Counted from the first letter of the stretch, positions 34,901-46,709 are shown. The stretch is DNA of 64,000 bases from Limnoperna fortunei (GCA_944474755.1 OX104120.1:45488067-45552066), one strand, 5' to 3'. Numbers and translations are program-made. The notes: generated by a model from the letters alone, not told the origin.

Positions 34901-37900
34901 TGGGTTAATACTAAAATTATTTATTTTCTAATCTGATGCTTGCTAAGGGTAAATTTGTTAGTAAACTAGTAACCATATGCAATAATTGTACTTGTTAAGA
35001 TAATTGGGCCTTGAGATGATGGTACTTCTGTCAAAAATTCCTTAAACATGAGCAGTAATGGGAAATTGGCCAATTTTTGCTATTTCATACCAAAGCAAGA
35101 TATAATTTTGTTTCTTTGTATGCCAGTTTGAACTTTAGTTGTTTTTTTTTTAGTAAGGAATGTTCATTTAACTATTAAGCTTAATGGAATAGTGAACGCA
35201 TTTAATGAAATTCATAAAATTTTAGTCTCACTTTAGAAACTATTAATGTACACCTCCAAAGTATAGTACAACTGAATATCAATAAATTTAAATTTGAACT
35301 CAAAAACTTTCTCAGGATGTACTAGGTGCATAATTAGGACAGTTTCATACTATTTTTCTTAATTGAAATGTATTTCAAGAGATAAAAGTCTTATCCCAAC
35401 AGTTTGAAGGTACTCAGTATCTCACTTTGTAAAAAGGGGGGGGGTGTGAAATTAACTAAAAAAGATGCAAAATTTATGATAAAATTATGTAATTAGTGCC
35501 TTTCTATGTGTGAAATAAGTCCATTTGTGTTGGATGTATATTGCCAAGCTTGCTATTTACATCTGCAACTAAGAAATTGAAAAATTAAGGAATAATGCAT
35601 TTCTTGATCACCAAGCTAATTTTTCATGATAACGCGCATATGAGGTCTTTGTATGTTTTCATGCATTTCTTGAAAACCGCCTAAAGGAATTCAACAAAAT
35701 TTTAGAATTTGTTTCGACTAACATAAATCTAAGACCAGGAAAAAATTTATTTCATTTGTTGAACAAAAACATCTTCTTTAGGTGTAGGACCACCAAATAC
35801 CGGGAACCAGTCCAGAGGTTGTACGTAAAAGTAGTACTAGTCAACAGACAGGTTCACTCTTGCATCATATAGAATTTGAACCGCACATGATACCAGAATA
35901 AATTTGGTATTTTTGGAAAGCTGAATATTCTAGGCAACTTGAGGATAAAGTTTTATTGGTTTTAAATGAACATAAAAATGTTGAGAGTCAATTAGGGACA
36001 AGCACTATTTTTGGACTGAAATAGAAAGTGAAAGTAGATTTTTAGACCACATGGACTTCAGGTTGAGCGTTTTTTCTTATATGCAATGAAACATATTGTG
36101 AAATTTTGACAGAATGTTCGACCAGTGCATTTTTATAGGGGACAGAAGTGTCACTTAATTTGAAACAAAGGTAAATTTTCTAGGATAAGTCAAAATTATC
36201 AAATTTTAATATAGCCGAAGAGTAAAAAATCTATGGTGGTCCTACACCTGAAGAGGCCATAGACAGGTATATCAACTTCTATTTCTTTTGATAAAAATGG
36301 TACTGAAAGAAGGTAAATCACCAAGACTATCATTTTAATTGCTTATCAAAGCCAAAACCTATAGTGGGGGCCAAATTTCAGCCTAAATATGGTATTATGT
36401 AATATTGTATGAAATTATGGGGTCTGCAGTGGTCCGCGCTTAGTAGAATGTGCTTTAATTTAAATAAACTCCTGTTTTAGGTTTTGGATGTAATGAAAGG
36501 GTCAAAATGTATAAAACTAGAACTGGTAGACATTCTAGTATGCAGAAAAATAGTGTATTTAAGATGAATTTGTCAATTTTACACCTGCGGCTTAAGTCGG
36601 TTACATTGCTGGCATGGGTTAATACTAAAATTATTTATTTTCTAATCTGATGCTTGCTAAGGGTAAATTTGTTAGTAAACTAGTAACCATATGCAATAAT
36701 TGTACTTGTTAAGATAATTGGGCCTTGAGATGATGGTACTTCTGTCAAAAATTCCTTAAACATGAGCAGTAATGGGAAATTGGCCAATTTTTGCTATTTC
36801 ATACCAAAGCAAGATATAATTTTGTTTCTTTGTATGCCAGTTTGAACTTTAGTTGTTTTTTTTTTAGTAAGGAATGTTCATTTAACTATTAAGCTTAATG
36901 GAATAGTGAACGCATTTAATGAAATTCATAAAATTTTAGTCTCACTTTAGAAACTATTAATGTACACCTCCAAAGTATAGTACAACTGAATATCAATAAA
37001 TTTAAATTTGAACTCAAAAACTTTCTCAGGATGTACTAGGTGCATAATTAGGACAGTTTCATACTATTTTTCTTAATTGAAATGTATTTCAAGAGATAAA
37101 AGTCTTATCCCAACAGTTTGAAGGTACTCAGTATCTCACTTTGTAAAAAGGGGGGGGGGGGGTGTGAAATTAACTAAAAAAGATGCAAAATTTATGATAA
37201 AATTATGTAATTAGTGCCTTTCTATGTGTGAAATAAGTCCATTTGTGTTGGATGTATATTGCCAAGCTTGCTATTTACATCTGCAACTAAGAAATTGAAA
37301 AATTAAGGAATAATGCATTTCTTGATCACCAAGCTAATTTTTCATGATAACGCGCATATGAGGTCTTTGTATGTTTTCATGCATTTCTTGAAAACCGCCG
37401 AAAGGAATTCAACAAAATTTTAGAATTTGTTTCGACTAACATAAATCTAAGACCAGGAAAAAATTTATTTCATTTGTTGAACAAAAACATCTTCTTTAGG
37501 TGTAGGACCACCAAATACCGGGAACCAGTCCAGAGGTTGTACGTAAAAGTAGTACTAGTCAACAGACAGGTTCACTCTTGCATCATATAGAATTTGAACC
37601 GCACATCCCAAGTAAAAAAATACCTCAAACAAATCACTCTTTCAAATCAGTAAGAAATCAGTCATTTGGTTGTGATTTGAAAGTGATGCAAATTCACATG
37701 CAAATTAGTTATCAAATCACTCTAACAAATGACTAACAAATTACCCTAAACCTGGAAAATATAATTAACAAATTACTAACAAATTACATATGAATTACTA
37801 GCAAATCACTACCAAATCACTAGCAAATCACAACCAAATCACTATCAAATCACTACTAAATCCCTATCAAATCGTTGTCAAATTACTACCAAATCACTGT

Positions 37901-39184
37901 CAAATTACTACCAAATCACTGTCAAATTACTATCAAATCACTGTCAAATCACTACCAAATCATGGTAAACAACTGATTAAAATCACTAGCAAATCACATC
38001 AAATTGAATATGAATAAAAAATCACACGAAACCTGGCAATAAAAAGACAAAAACAAAGTCAAAATAATTAAAACTAATAGTTTAAGCATATACTAGTAGG
38101 TGGATCATTAGACTTGACACAAGTCCCTTTAAATATTTTTGACCTAAGAGACATACATCTTGCTTTATTATCCGCTTCTGTGTACATTATTATGTTAAAA
38201 TTGATAAAGAGTAACTCTCTAAAGCAAGAAAAAAGTGAAAGGGACTTGTTGCAAGCCTATAGTGGAACATGTACTTTGTTATTACTACATTGTAATTACT
38301 TGTATACTAGTAGCCTAGCTTCCATGGTGTTGCTGTATTTATATATATAACTAGTCTAGCTCATGCAGAATAATAAATGCATGCATGATTATTCTCCATT
38401 ACCTTAACATTAAAAAGTGTAATAATGTGAACTATACTTAAATAATATACATTTTAAATTAAAGTTAGCTAAATTAACTTACTTTCTACATCTTTTAATA
38501 AGTTTCAAGTATATTAAAAGTCTTCAAGTTTGCTTCTCCAAATTATGTATGACTTTCCCACCAGAAAATGGCTGACAGGAAGTCTCCAATTAGTTAGGCA
38601 TAACAAATAAATTACTAACAAATCACCAGAAATCACTTTCAAATTGCTTTGAGAAAACAAATCACTAACAAATCTCTTATACTGAATTTGTCCTAAAGTG
38701 ATTTGGTTGTAATTTGTTATTGAATCACTAACAAATCACTTTAAGAAATCACTGAATAATGATTTGAAAGTCATTTGAAGATGAGTTGTTCATGATTTGT
38801 TACTAAACTTTTTGACTTGGGATGATACCAGAATAAATTTGGTATTTTTGGAAAGCTGAATATTCTAGGCAACTTGAGGATAAAGTTTTATTGGTTTTAA
38901 ATGAACATAAAAATGTTGAGAGTCAATTAGGGACAAGCACTATTTTTGGACTGAAATAGAAAGTGAAAGTAGATTTTTAGACCACATGGACTTCAGGTTG
39001 AGCGTTTTTTCTTATATGCAATGAAACATATTGTGAAATTTTGACAGAATGTTCGACCAGTGCATTTTTATAGGGGACAGAAGTGTCACTTAATTTGAAA
39101 CAAAGGTAAATTTTCTAGGATAAGTCAAAATTATCAAATTTTAATATAGCCGAAGAGTAAAAAATCTATGGTGGTCCTACACCT
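28918..39184 (+). repeat. Tandem array: (X 470 bp + spacer ~1.25 kb) x5 + X
   Basis: Units start at 28918, 30635, 32350, 34066, 35780 and 37498. Each X begins AGGTGTAGGACCACC and ends with the exact inverse GGTGGTCCTACACCT (29373-29387 in the first). The spacer begins GAAGAGGCCATAGACAGG and ends AACATCTTCTTT. Periods are 1717, 1715, 1716, 1714 and 1718 bp, and these differences equal the lengths of one G run per unit (12, 10, 11, 9 and 13). Outside that run I find just two alternating single-base differences. The sixth X is split by a 1.2-kb insertion. Confidence 0.95.
37608..38820. mobile_element. 1.2-kb transposon inserted in the sixth array unit
   Basis: Comparison with intact units shows that GAACCGCACAT|GATACC is interrupted. 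The insert begins CCCAAGTAAAAAA and ends in inverted form TTTTTGACTTGGG, with AT on both sides (a 2-bp TSD, or terminal T...A of the element). Both subterminal regions are filled with short direct repeats of AAATCACTA(C/A)C type, dozens on the left and several on the right. A 78-codon frame (38114-38350) inside has no family resemblance. It is a non-autonomous element of unassigned superfamily. Confidence 0.85.
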
Positions 39185-39204
39185 ATAATAGCGTCTGGGA
39201 TCAC

Positions 39205-40947
39205 CTTGTTGTAATTTCGCTACCAATAGGTGCATGGAGACAAAACAATGATTCTATTTTTAGAGCCCTATTTTTAAACTAGGAAAACCATGCATACTTA
39301 TAATATGACGTCACATTCAGATTCACTCTTGATTGTGCTCAACAATAATATTTGTATAATTAATTGATAAAGTTATATTTTATAAAAATATTCAAATGTA
39401 AACTTTGGCACAATTTGTTAAACACTTCTCGATATGAACGGAAGTAATTTTTTAGATAATAAAAATATCATCAAATCAAAAATTACGCCCAGTTTTGGGC
39501 GTAATGGTAACGAGTTCAATATAAAGATGAATCCAGACGCACAAATGTAATTAAGCGTCTGGATGATCGAGACTAGTTTGTTTTGATGTTTACCGCTGTC
39601 ATATTGTGGCATAAATTGGGTCATGGAAGCTCAGATATGTTGTTTTCATGTAAATATTTAGAAAGACATAGTAAACTAACACAACTAAAGCAAATATTTT
39701 ATAATTTTTATTGCTGAACCGACAGTTGACGTCACAATACATTTTTACGGGAAAAGGGGCGAGAAATTCTTATCTCACCCACGGGTTGAGATAAGGATAT
39801 CTCAACCGGCTAAAAATATGTACCACGCTGTCTCATTAGTGAGAAATATTTCACTTTCATGACATTTATTAAACCGTATTGAATTGATTGAGTTGTATAG
39901 CATAACTGTAATGTTTGGTTTGTGCTAAGCACTGAATATATTATTGGTAATTTCGCGTAGTTTAATTAGGCTTTTACCCTTTACCAATATATCTAAACTA
40001 ACAACTTTTTTCAGTTTGTAAACTATAGATTGTTTTTAGAAAACGCTTTAATAGTTAGTTAATCAATTAGGTAAATGTCGATAATCTTTTTTCTTTTCGT
40101 CCAAATTACCGTTAAAATTATAGTCGTAACATTAAAAACTTATTAACCCGTTAGTTCGTTTTTTTCCAAACTAAAATACAGCGAAGTGTTTCGTTCTTTT
40201 ATAGAACATAAATGACTATAGTTTTAAAATGTTGTGAAAATGACTCACACTTCATACTGTCAGTGTACATAGTATTTTGAACATACAATTTCAGACATTT
40301 TGATATGACATATTTTTAGTGATATATGTTCATACAACGTAGTCTGCCAGTATAAAATTACCAAGACAAGGTCAACATAATTTCTCACTTATTTTGTGAA
40401 CTGAAGATTTATTATTGCATAAAGATAACTCGATACAACAAGAACATAATTTTGCATTACATATATGATAGAAAAGCAAGAATTTCCTGCCAGAACGAAT
40501 AACTCTTGTTGTAGAAGAAAAAAAAAACAAAAAATATCGGTTAAATCCCAACATGTGGCAAATTAGACTATAGTAAAAGCATGTTTTGGGTGGAGGTTTT
40601 TTGCCCGACAAATAAAAACTGTTCACCGCGTATGGTCGAGCTTATGCTTCTTTTGTAGATCCAACAAATTATATTTTGAAATCAACAATTATTTTCTAGA
40701 AATATTCATCATTTGGAAATACAGCGGTTTTTTATTTTGATAGAGCGATTTTCCATAGTAAATTTTGACTTAAATTCGAACGGAAGTGTAAACTAGGGGA
40801 AGTAGATTTTGTGTATTCGAAACCCTTCAGGTTTGTCGTTTGCTGTTGACGCAGGGAAAATATCCCTTTAGAAACAAAAATGGCTGACTTACGATGTAAA
40901 ATTCCAGTAGCAAGTCGAGGACGATTTGTGACATGTAAACCGTTATA
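39205..40947. other. AT-rich DNA with three small perfect hairpins
   Basis: ATTACGCCCA/TGGGCGTAAT pair at 39482-39491 and 39496-39505. ATCCAGACGC/GCGTCTGGAT pair at 39531-39540 and 39555-39564. GGTTGAGATA/TATCTCAACC pair at 39784-39793 and 39798-39807. The second contains the same CCAGACGC as the termini of the 10.3-kb element. No gene is recognised. Confidence 0.7.
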
Positions 40948-41211
40948 TTGTTTGTTTGTTTGATGGTGTTTAACGCCAATTTCAGCAATTTTTCTGCTAT
41001 ATCATGGTGTCCAGTTTTTATTGGGGGAGGAAGCCGGATTACCCGGAGAAAACCCCCGACCTGCGGTAGGAAAACTGGCAATCCTTGTCAATTAAGATTG
41101 GAGTCGAGTACACCCTGCCTGTAGAGAGAATCGAACCCGCAATCTCAGTGTTGACAGACTACGTGATCAATAGTAGACGAACTACTTTCACCACTCGGCC
41201 ACCGAGGCCCC
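40948..41211 (-). repeat. SINE family A, full length with 14-bp TSD
   Basis: The best-preserved copy. A perfect 14-bp TSD, TGTAAACCGTTATA, flanks it (40934-40947 and 41212-41225). On the minus strand: GGGGCCTCGGTGGCCGAGTG (Ser/Leu tRNA-like A-box region), a B box in GCGGGTTCGATTCTC, the TTGACAAGGATTGCCAG block, GGGTTTTCTCCGGGTAATCC, the CACCATGATATAGCAG block, GGCGTTAAACACC and a CAAACAAACAA tail. The TSD and A-rich tail show LINE-type target-primed insertion. Confidence 0.95.
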
Positions 41212-41613
41212 TGTAAACCGTTATAGGCATAGTGATAAATATGAACAGGTTATCGTGCATAAACTTTTTTACTGGATTTTCGCAATAAAAAGGTACAATA
41301 TGGAAAAAGCAACACACAAAAAAACTCACTGTACGGGGATGTGACCTTTAGTATAGACGTTATGACGCACTCTATTTCCTACCGTTTATTTGATTTGTTG
41401 TATAACATTAAATTTATTTGTCGGCGTTTTATTTCAACGAAGGGTGCAAACCATGCTGTTTTATTCCTAATTTTTTCAACAACTAAACATATAACGCTAT
41501 TTATGTGGACGCCAATGTATAGAACACCCTGACTGCCTTATGAATGAAAAGTCCTTGGTATGAGGTGTTCTAAACTTTATGTATATGTTGTACATATGTT
41601 TTTATGAGTGTTG

Positions 41614-41676
41614 TTTTCGTCTTTTTACGTGGTCCTTTCGTCTTTATACGTTGTGCTTTCGTCTTTATATGAGGTG
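41614..41676. repeat. 21-bp tandem repeat, three units
   Basis: TTTCGTCTTT(T/A)TACGT.. recurs three times at 21-bp spacing. A 119-codon frame overlapping it is a by-product of the repeat and is not called. Confidence 0.7.
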
Positions 41677-41679
41677 CCG

Positions 41680-42760
41680 CGGTGGTTACCAGAATATGTG
41701 TTTAAACTTTGCACAGCTGTTAAGTACTATAAAATGGAGATCAATTTCAATTTTCAGCACAATCCATTACTGTTATTTCTACTTGGGCCGATTTAAATTA
41801 TTTTGGTCAATAGTTGGTGGTTTCCAGATGAAAACTTCAAACGTCAACAGGTTTTATCAAAAAAACAAAAATTGCACAGCTGTGCTGTTAAGTACTATAG
41901 TAATACAGAGCACAATACCATTGATTGTTTTTGAGTAAGGACAATTTTTAAAAATGTTAAAAATTGGCATTTTTTAAAAGATTAAAAAAGGTTTTTGTTT
42001 AAACTCTACCAGTTGTTAAGGCAAGTAATTAAATCAAGATCAGTTTTAAATTTCAAAACAATCCCATTTTTTGGTTTAAGAAGTAGGCCAATTTTAAATT
42101 ATCATGAATATTAAAATCAATGCATAGTACAGAGATAACATTAATATTCCAATAAATGCTCAATTTTAATTTCCTTCGCTGGATTTTTTTCTACAAGAAT
42201 TTTTAACACGTGTTTAATTCGAGACTAAAAAACTTAATATTTATGGTTTGCACCATAAACTCAGTCCCCAGTACAGGTTTTGACCAAACATATACTTTAG
42301 GTTACTCTTAACTTTTTTTAAATGAAACCCCGTAAATTTTAGTCCATCTGTTTTGTATCCCTTTTACGCTTAAATTGTACTCCCATTGATAATAAATATA
42401 TTACTATACACTTTTGTGTGTATTATTGTAATAATTTACTAATATATAAACAAATGAGCGATTTGTTGGATGTTTTTGCTAGTCCGGCTAAAGAAATAAT
42501 AGCCATAAATTTCTTATTCATCATGTTTGTTTATGTTTGAAAACAGAACTTATTGTATACATTTCTAAAATCGATGTGTCTTATCATTTATATTGTTATA
42601 TAAAGTAAAGCAATTTGGCTCGGCACGCGTTTTGAAGTGGCAGCAGTGACGCTGCGTCCATATTTAAACAAGTTGATGCATGCCATTCACAAAGAAAAGA
42701 ACTTTACATGCGATTACTGGACTGTATGTTGATTGTTGTTTGAAATATGTATAATGTTTT
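41680..42760. other. AT-rich non-coding DNA
   Basis: Only a small duplicated motif (TGCACAGCTGT...TTAAGTACTATA at about 41710 and 41873) stands out; no gene is recognised. Confidence 0.35.
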
Positions 42761-42762
42761 TA

Positions 42763-43190
42763 TTCGACGAGGGAGCTTGGGACTACCTAGTTAAAAGTTA
42801 AAACCTCGACCTTCGACTGGACAACTGGCAACTCTTGCCAATAAGGTTTGGAGTCGAGCCCACACCTTTTCTCCGGATTTTGTCACTGTCCTATGGTGTT
42901 TATTCTTATGTAGTTCATGTTACTGACTTGTGTTTATGATTTCTTTAGTGTACGTGTCGTATATCTTTGTCTTAATCCGGATTTTGTTTGTCCTGTTTTT
43001 ATTGGAAGGAAGTCGGATTACCGGGAGAAAACACACAACCTTCGGTAATAAAAATTGGTAATCCTTGTCAATTAAGATTAGAGTCGAGCGAACTCTACCC
43101 GCACTGACTCTCGAACCCGGAATCTCAGTGTTGACAGACCACGTGATCATTACTAGCCGAACTACCTTACCCACTCGGCCATCAATGCCA
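42763..43190 (-). repeat. Two SINE family A fragments
   Basis: 42763-42868 is a diverged central fragment (CCTCGACCTTCGACTGG, GGAGTCGAGCCCACACC). 42985-43190 holds the tRNA-like half with GACTCTCGAACCCGGAATCTC, ACAGACCACGTGATCATTAC and CACTCGGCCATC on the plus strand; its A-rich tail is missing. Confidence 0.75.
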
Positions 43191-43419
43191 CAAAAATTAA
43201 TTGATTATTTATTTACCTTTTGTATAGTTTCCCGATAAAGTACAATTGGGGGAAAAAAAGTAATGAAATAGTCAACGCCACTGGGTATTGTTTCCCGTTG
43301 CTACATGTCAGATATAGCCAGTATTGTTAAAAAGTAGTTAATGCAAATTATCCAATGAAATACGTTGATTTATATGTTTTGTACTAAATATTTTTTGTGC
43401 TGTTGTAGCTGTGGTTAAT

Positions 43420-43609
43420 GTTTGTTTGTTTTGTTTGGATGGTGTTTAACGCCACTTTCAGCAATTTTTCAGCTATTTCATGGCATCCAATTTTTATTGG
43501 GGGAGGAAGCCGGAGTATCCGTAGAAAACCCCCGACTTTCGGTAGGAAAACTGTCAATCCTTGTTAATTAAGATTGAAGTCGAGTACACCCTGTCCGCAG
43601 TGAGGCTAT
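43420..43609 (-). repeat. SINE family A, 3' two-thirds
   Basis: Runs from GTTTGTTTTGTTTGGATGG (tail) through TTTCAGCAATTTTTCAGC and GGGGGAGGAAGCCGGAG to GTCGAGTACACCCTGTCCGC. The tRNA-like head is absent. Confidence 0.85.
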
Positions 43610-44203
43610 GTTTTCGCTATATCGAGAAAACGTACTTTCATTATTATTTTCTTTTTTTTATAAGAAATTAAAATTTTGAAGAAATTGAAGAAGCCATGAA
43701 TTTTGCAGTTGAACGTAAAAAAACCAAGTACATGTGTACTGAAAATATTTTGAAGGTTATCTGTCATTGAAGGGCTATTAAGCATTGGCTTAAAAGATTT
43801 GAAGTTGTCAGTATTATAAATTACAAGAAGAACGATTTACACATATACTCAATTTAAATGAAAAGAAGGTCATGAAACAATGTTCAAGGTGATGCTATGA
43901 TATGGCATGGAGTTAAAGTCCGGGTCCTCAGAGGAACTTGATTTCAATATAACCACCATATATCAGAGCATCAATTTGTTTACTTGTAGATTGAAAAAAA
44001 TTCTGGATTACTTAAAGATCTTCCCTTGATATACCTGCTTAAGAAATCTTATAAAGATATGATATGAGACTATGTCTATAATGAGCGATTGCCACAAAGT
44101 TGATAAAAAGACATTTAATTTTTGTTTTTTGTTCGTACACACGAAAAGTCCGTCAATTTATAAGACGAGGTATTTTGTTTGAAGGACGTTATGAAAATCA
44201 TAT

Positions 44204-44218
44204 TCAATCAATCAATCA

Positions 44219-44255
<37 letters not shown>

Positions 44256-44256
44256 C
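44204..44256 (+). repeat. (ATCA)n microsatellite
   Basis: About 13 TCAA/ATCA units. This is the strand on which family B SINEs would end, but no SINE body is visible just upstream. Confidence 0.85.
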
Positions 44257-44377
44257 TATGAACTTTTCGAGTAGATGCCAACATACGTATGCAAATGCAT
44301 ATAGTAAGAAATATTTTTGTTTGTTTCTTGTTAATGCAATTGTTAAAGTTCTACTTTTTATGTATTAATATATTTGA

Positions 44378-44612
44378 TTGATGTGATACCGTTTAACGCC
44401 ACTGTCAGCAATTTGTCAGCTATATGGTGGCGTCCAGTTTTTATTGATGTGGCGTAGTCGAAGTAACCGGGAAAATCCTCCGGCATTTGTAAGCAAGACT
44501 CACAATCATCGTCAAATTAATATATGAATCGAGCAAACTCTGCCCACAGTAAAAACCCGAATCCACAACCTCCGTGTGGACAACTACTTAACCGCTTTGC
44601 CACCAATGCATC
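44378..44612 (-). repeat. SINE family A, diverged full-length copy
   Basis: GTTTAACGCCACTGTCAGC, GGCGTCCAGTTTTTATTG, a diverged centre and a tRNA-like head (GAATCCACAACCTCCGTG, CCACCAATGCATC) in minus orientation. Confidence 0.75.
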
Positions 44613-44999
44613 TTTATACTAATAATAAAGTTCTCGGTGTTATATCAATAATATTATTGTATTATGTTGAGGTCCTGTGTACATCCTTGAACCAGTGACC
44701 TCCGTTCCGAGAGGTACAAGGATTGTTCCTTGTTCCTGGTTGTCATCTGCTTGTTAAAGTGGTTGTAAATTTTGTGTTAATATATTTATTATTCTGTTTA
44801 CTAATTTGTTCTTGTTACTCATTTTGTTAATTACAATCTCTTGTCATTACGACGGAAAGACGTTCTGGTGCACCATTATATACCCTTATATAGGTCAATT
44901 ATACAAATGATTAATAACGTGGTTATACTTTCTGTTATAATACCACAGAAAGAAATAAACAAACAAATCTTGCATGAACATGGATATTGGTAAACTAGT

Positions 45000-45215
45000 T
45001 GATTGAATTGATTGATTTAATGTTTGTTTAACGTCCAGCAAGCAACATTTCAGGTATATTCAGGTTAAAAACAAGTTAACAAACAGTAAATCAACGGAAA
45101 CGTGGGCGTGGAACATCAGGAAACAATTGTTGACCGCCCCTGGAAAAGAATGGAGCAATGGTTAGGGGCTGAATATTTAATATCTTGTAACAGCTACAAT
45201 ATAACATTACTTTTT
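45000..45215 (-). repeat. SINE family B copy
   Basis: TTGATTGAATTGATTGAT, TTAACGTCCAGCAAGCAACATTTCAGG, ACAAGTTAACAAACAG, GGAACATCAGGAAAC, CCCCTGGAAAAGAATGGAGC and GTAACAGCTACAAT follow the family B order in minus orientation. Confidence 0.7.
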
Positions 45216-46222
45216 TCGGGCACACGGTGACGCGGGCGGCGTCTCTGTACTTTGATCAGTGGAACACTCCATATGGTCCGATCGTTAAAGTAGTAGTAGT
45301 TTTCCTTTAATTAGAGCGATATCTAACATGTAAACAAGTAAACAAGTCTGTTAACTTACTACTTGTATCAATGCCTTTCTTGTTTTCTTTTTTTTACAAT
45401 AATAACCAAAAACATTTTTTAAAATTAATTTTATTTAGAAAAAATATTTTTTTTAAAATATTATTTAAAATATTTTTAATGTGTCGATCAATATAAATTA
45501 TTTTTTTTAAATTAGTCTCGGATTAATGCGGCCAATGAACAGAAAACTTTTTTATTTGAATTTTGAAGATCTTCAGTTATTAGTCGTCTAATATTGTCAC
45601 GTGGCTATCACACTTTTAACCTGACAATCGACTGGGTGAGCTCGGATTGCTAGTTTTCCTGTCTTATGATGTGGGGTTTACACCTCGTACCCTGGTGTAC
45701 TTCTAAAATAACAATTGGGCGCCATGATAACTCTGAACAAAATGACGTTTAACCCATTCCGAAAAAACCAACGAACAAATAATTAAGTATTCTTCAAGTG
45801 ATTTAAAAGTGGTATGCGAAAAGTATAAATAATTATACCATTGTGAAATAATATTTTATACCACGACTTTATGAAAACGACTAAAATAAATTTTGAACGA
45901 TAAAAATATGTTATACAAAATTTTCCAATCGTGTTTAAATAGAGATCCAAATTTAATTCACTTGAAATCGCTATGAAGTTGAACAAAATTATATATCCTC
46001 GATGTTTGAAAGTTCGTTCCCCTTCGTGGTTGACGAAGCATTTTGCAGAACTTGCGCAATATATTTTTTAATTAAAGTGCATGCAGTCTTGGAAGCAGGA
46101 AGCACGTCGCCTCTTTTACATTTGGGAATTCATTGTAATTCAAAACATCTGAGAAACTTTAGTTTGTTAATTCTGATACAACATTTAGTTAAGGCCGGAA
46201 GTGAAGAGTGCAAGTTCGTGAC
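45216..46222. other. Non-coding DNA
   Basis: A weak family A SINE tail-like piece lies at about 45700-45757 (GGGCGCCATGATAACTCTG). A 93-codon frame at 46002-46283 overlaps the left end of the composite element and resembles nothing known to me. Confidence 0.35.
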
Positions 46223-46602
46223 ATATGGAACAAAAACACAATTGTTGACAGCTCTTTTTCCCTCTTTGTTTATATTAACATAAAGTCAATTAAAAAAAAT
46301 TCCACCGATTCCCCTGGAATGCCATTTGGTAGTCTGAAAGTACCATACCACTTACAAACTATATCCAAAAGGACAAGGTAGGATAACCTACTGTCACTGG
46401 CCCCCTATTTTCGCTAAAAATGAAATGACTACAATCTGTAGATCATAATGTTTTTTCAATGGTATATTATCCCTTCTTACAGAATATCAATATAACTGTC
46501 TTTTCTTATCATGTAAAATTATTATATGCACCTTACTAACATAGGCCAATTCTAGAGGCCTGTGAAAATCGGTACGTTTTCGTGATTTCGAACACCATTT
46601 TA

Positions 46603-46709
46603 AATATGAGCGGACGCGTGTACCACGAAGATATCTGACTGTATTATTTGTTGCAAAAACAGTGTTTAATATTTAAAATATAATTGTGGTACACGCGTCC
46701 GCTCATATT
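46603..46709. repeat. Perfect 24-bp inverted repeat with 59-bp loop
   Basis: 46603-46626 (AATATGAGCGGACGCGTGTA then CCAC) is exactly complementary to 46686-46709. It lies in the 4.29-kb element and is GC-rich relative to its surroundings. Confidence 0.9.

Larger units (their letters stand above)
28904..39198. mobile_element. 10.3-kb non-coding transposon with TIRs, 6-bp TSD and amplified interior
   Basis: Outer ends: CCAGACGC + ATATAT + AGGTGTAGGACCACC on the left, and in inverted orientation CCAGACGC + TATTAT + AGGTGTAGGACCACC on the right. That is 29 bp with three mismatches. The same six bases, GATCAC, flank both ends (28898-28903 and 39199-39204). The interior is five full ~1.716-kb units plus a sixth partial unit and contains no open frame of coding size on either strand from about 28.8 to 38.1 kb. 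It is therefore a non-autonomous element mobilised by an unknown transposase. A 6-bp TSD does not point to one common superfamily, so I leave it unassigned. Confidence 0.75.

Noticed and set aside
28918..39184. LTR retrotransposon or CRISPR-like array
   Set aside because: Units are 1.7 kb, directly tandem, non-coding and bounded by inverted repeats. There are no LTR TG...CA ends, polyprotein or short repeat-spacer pattern.
41579..41938. 119-codon open frame
   Set aside because: Its first part is produced by a 21-bp tandem repeat; no family resemblance.
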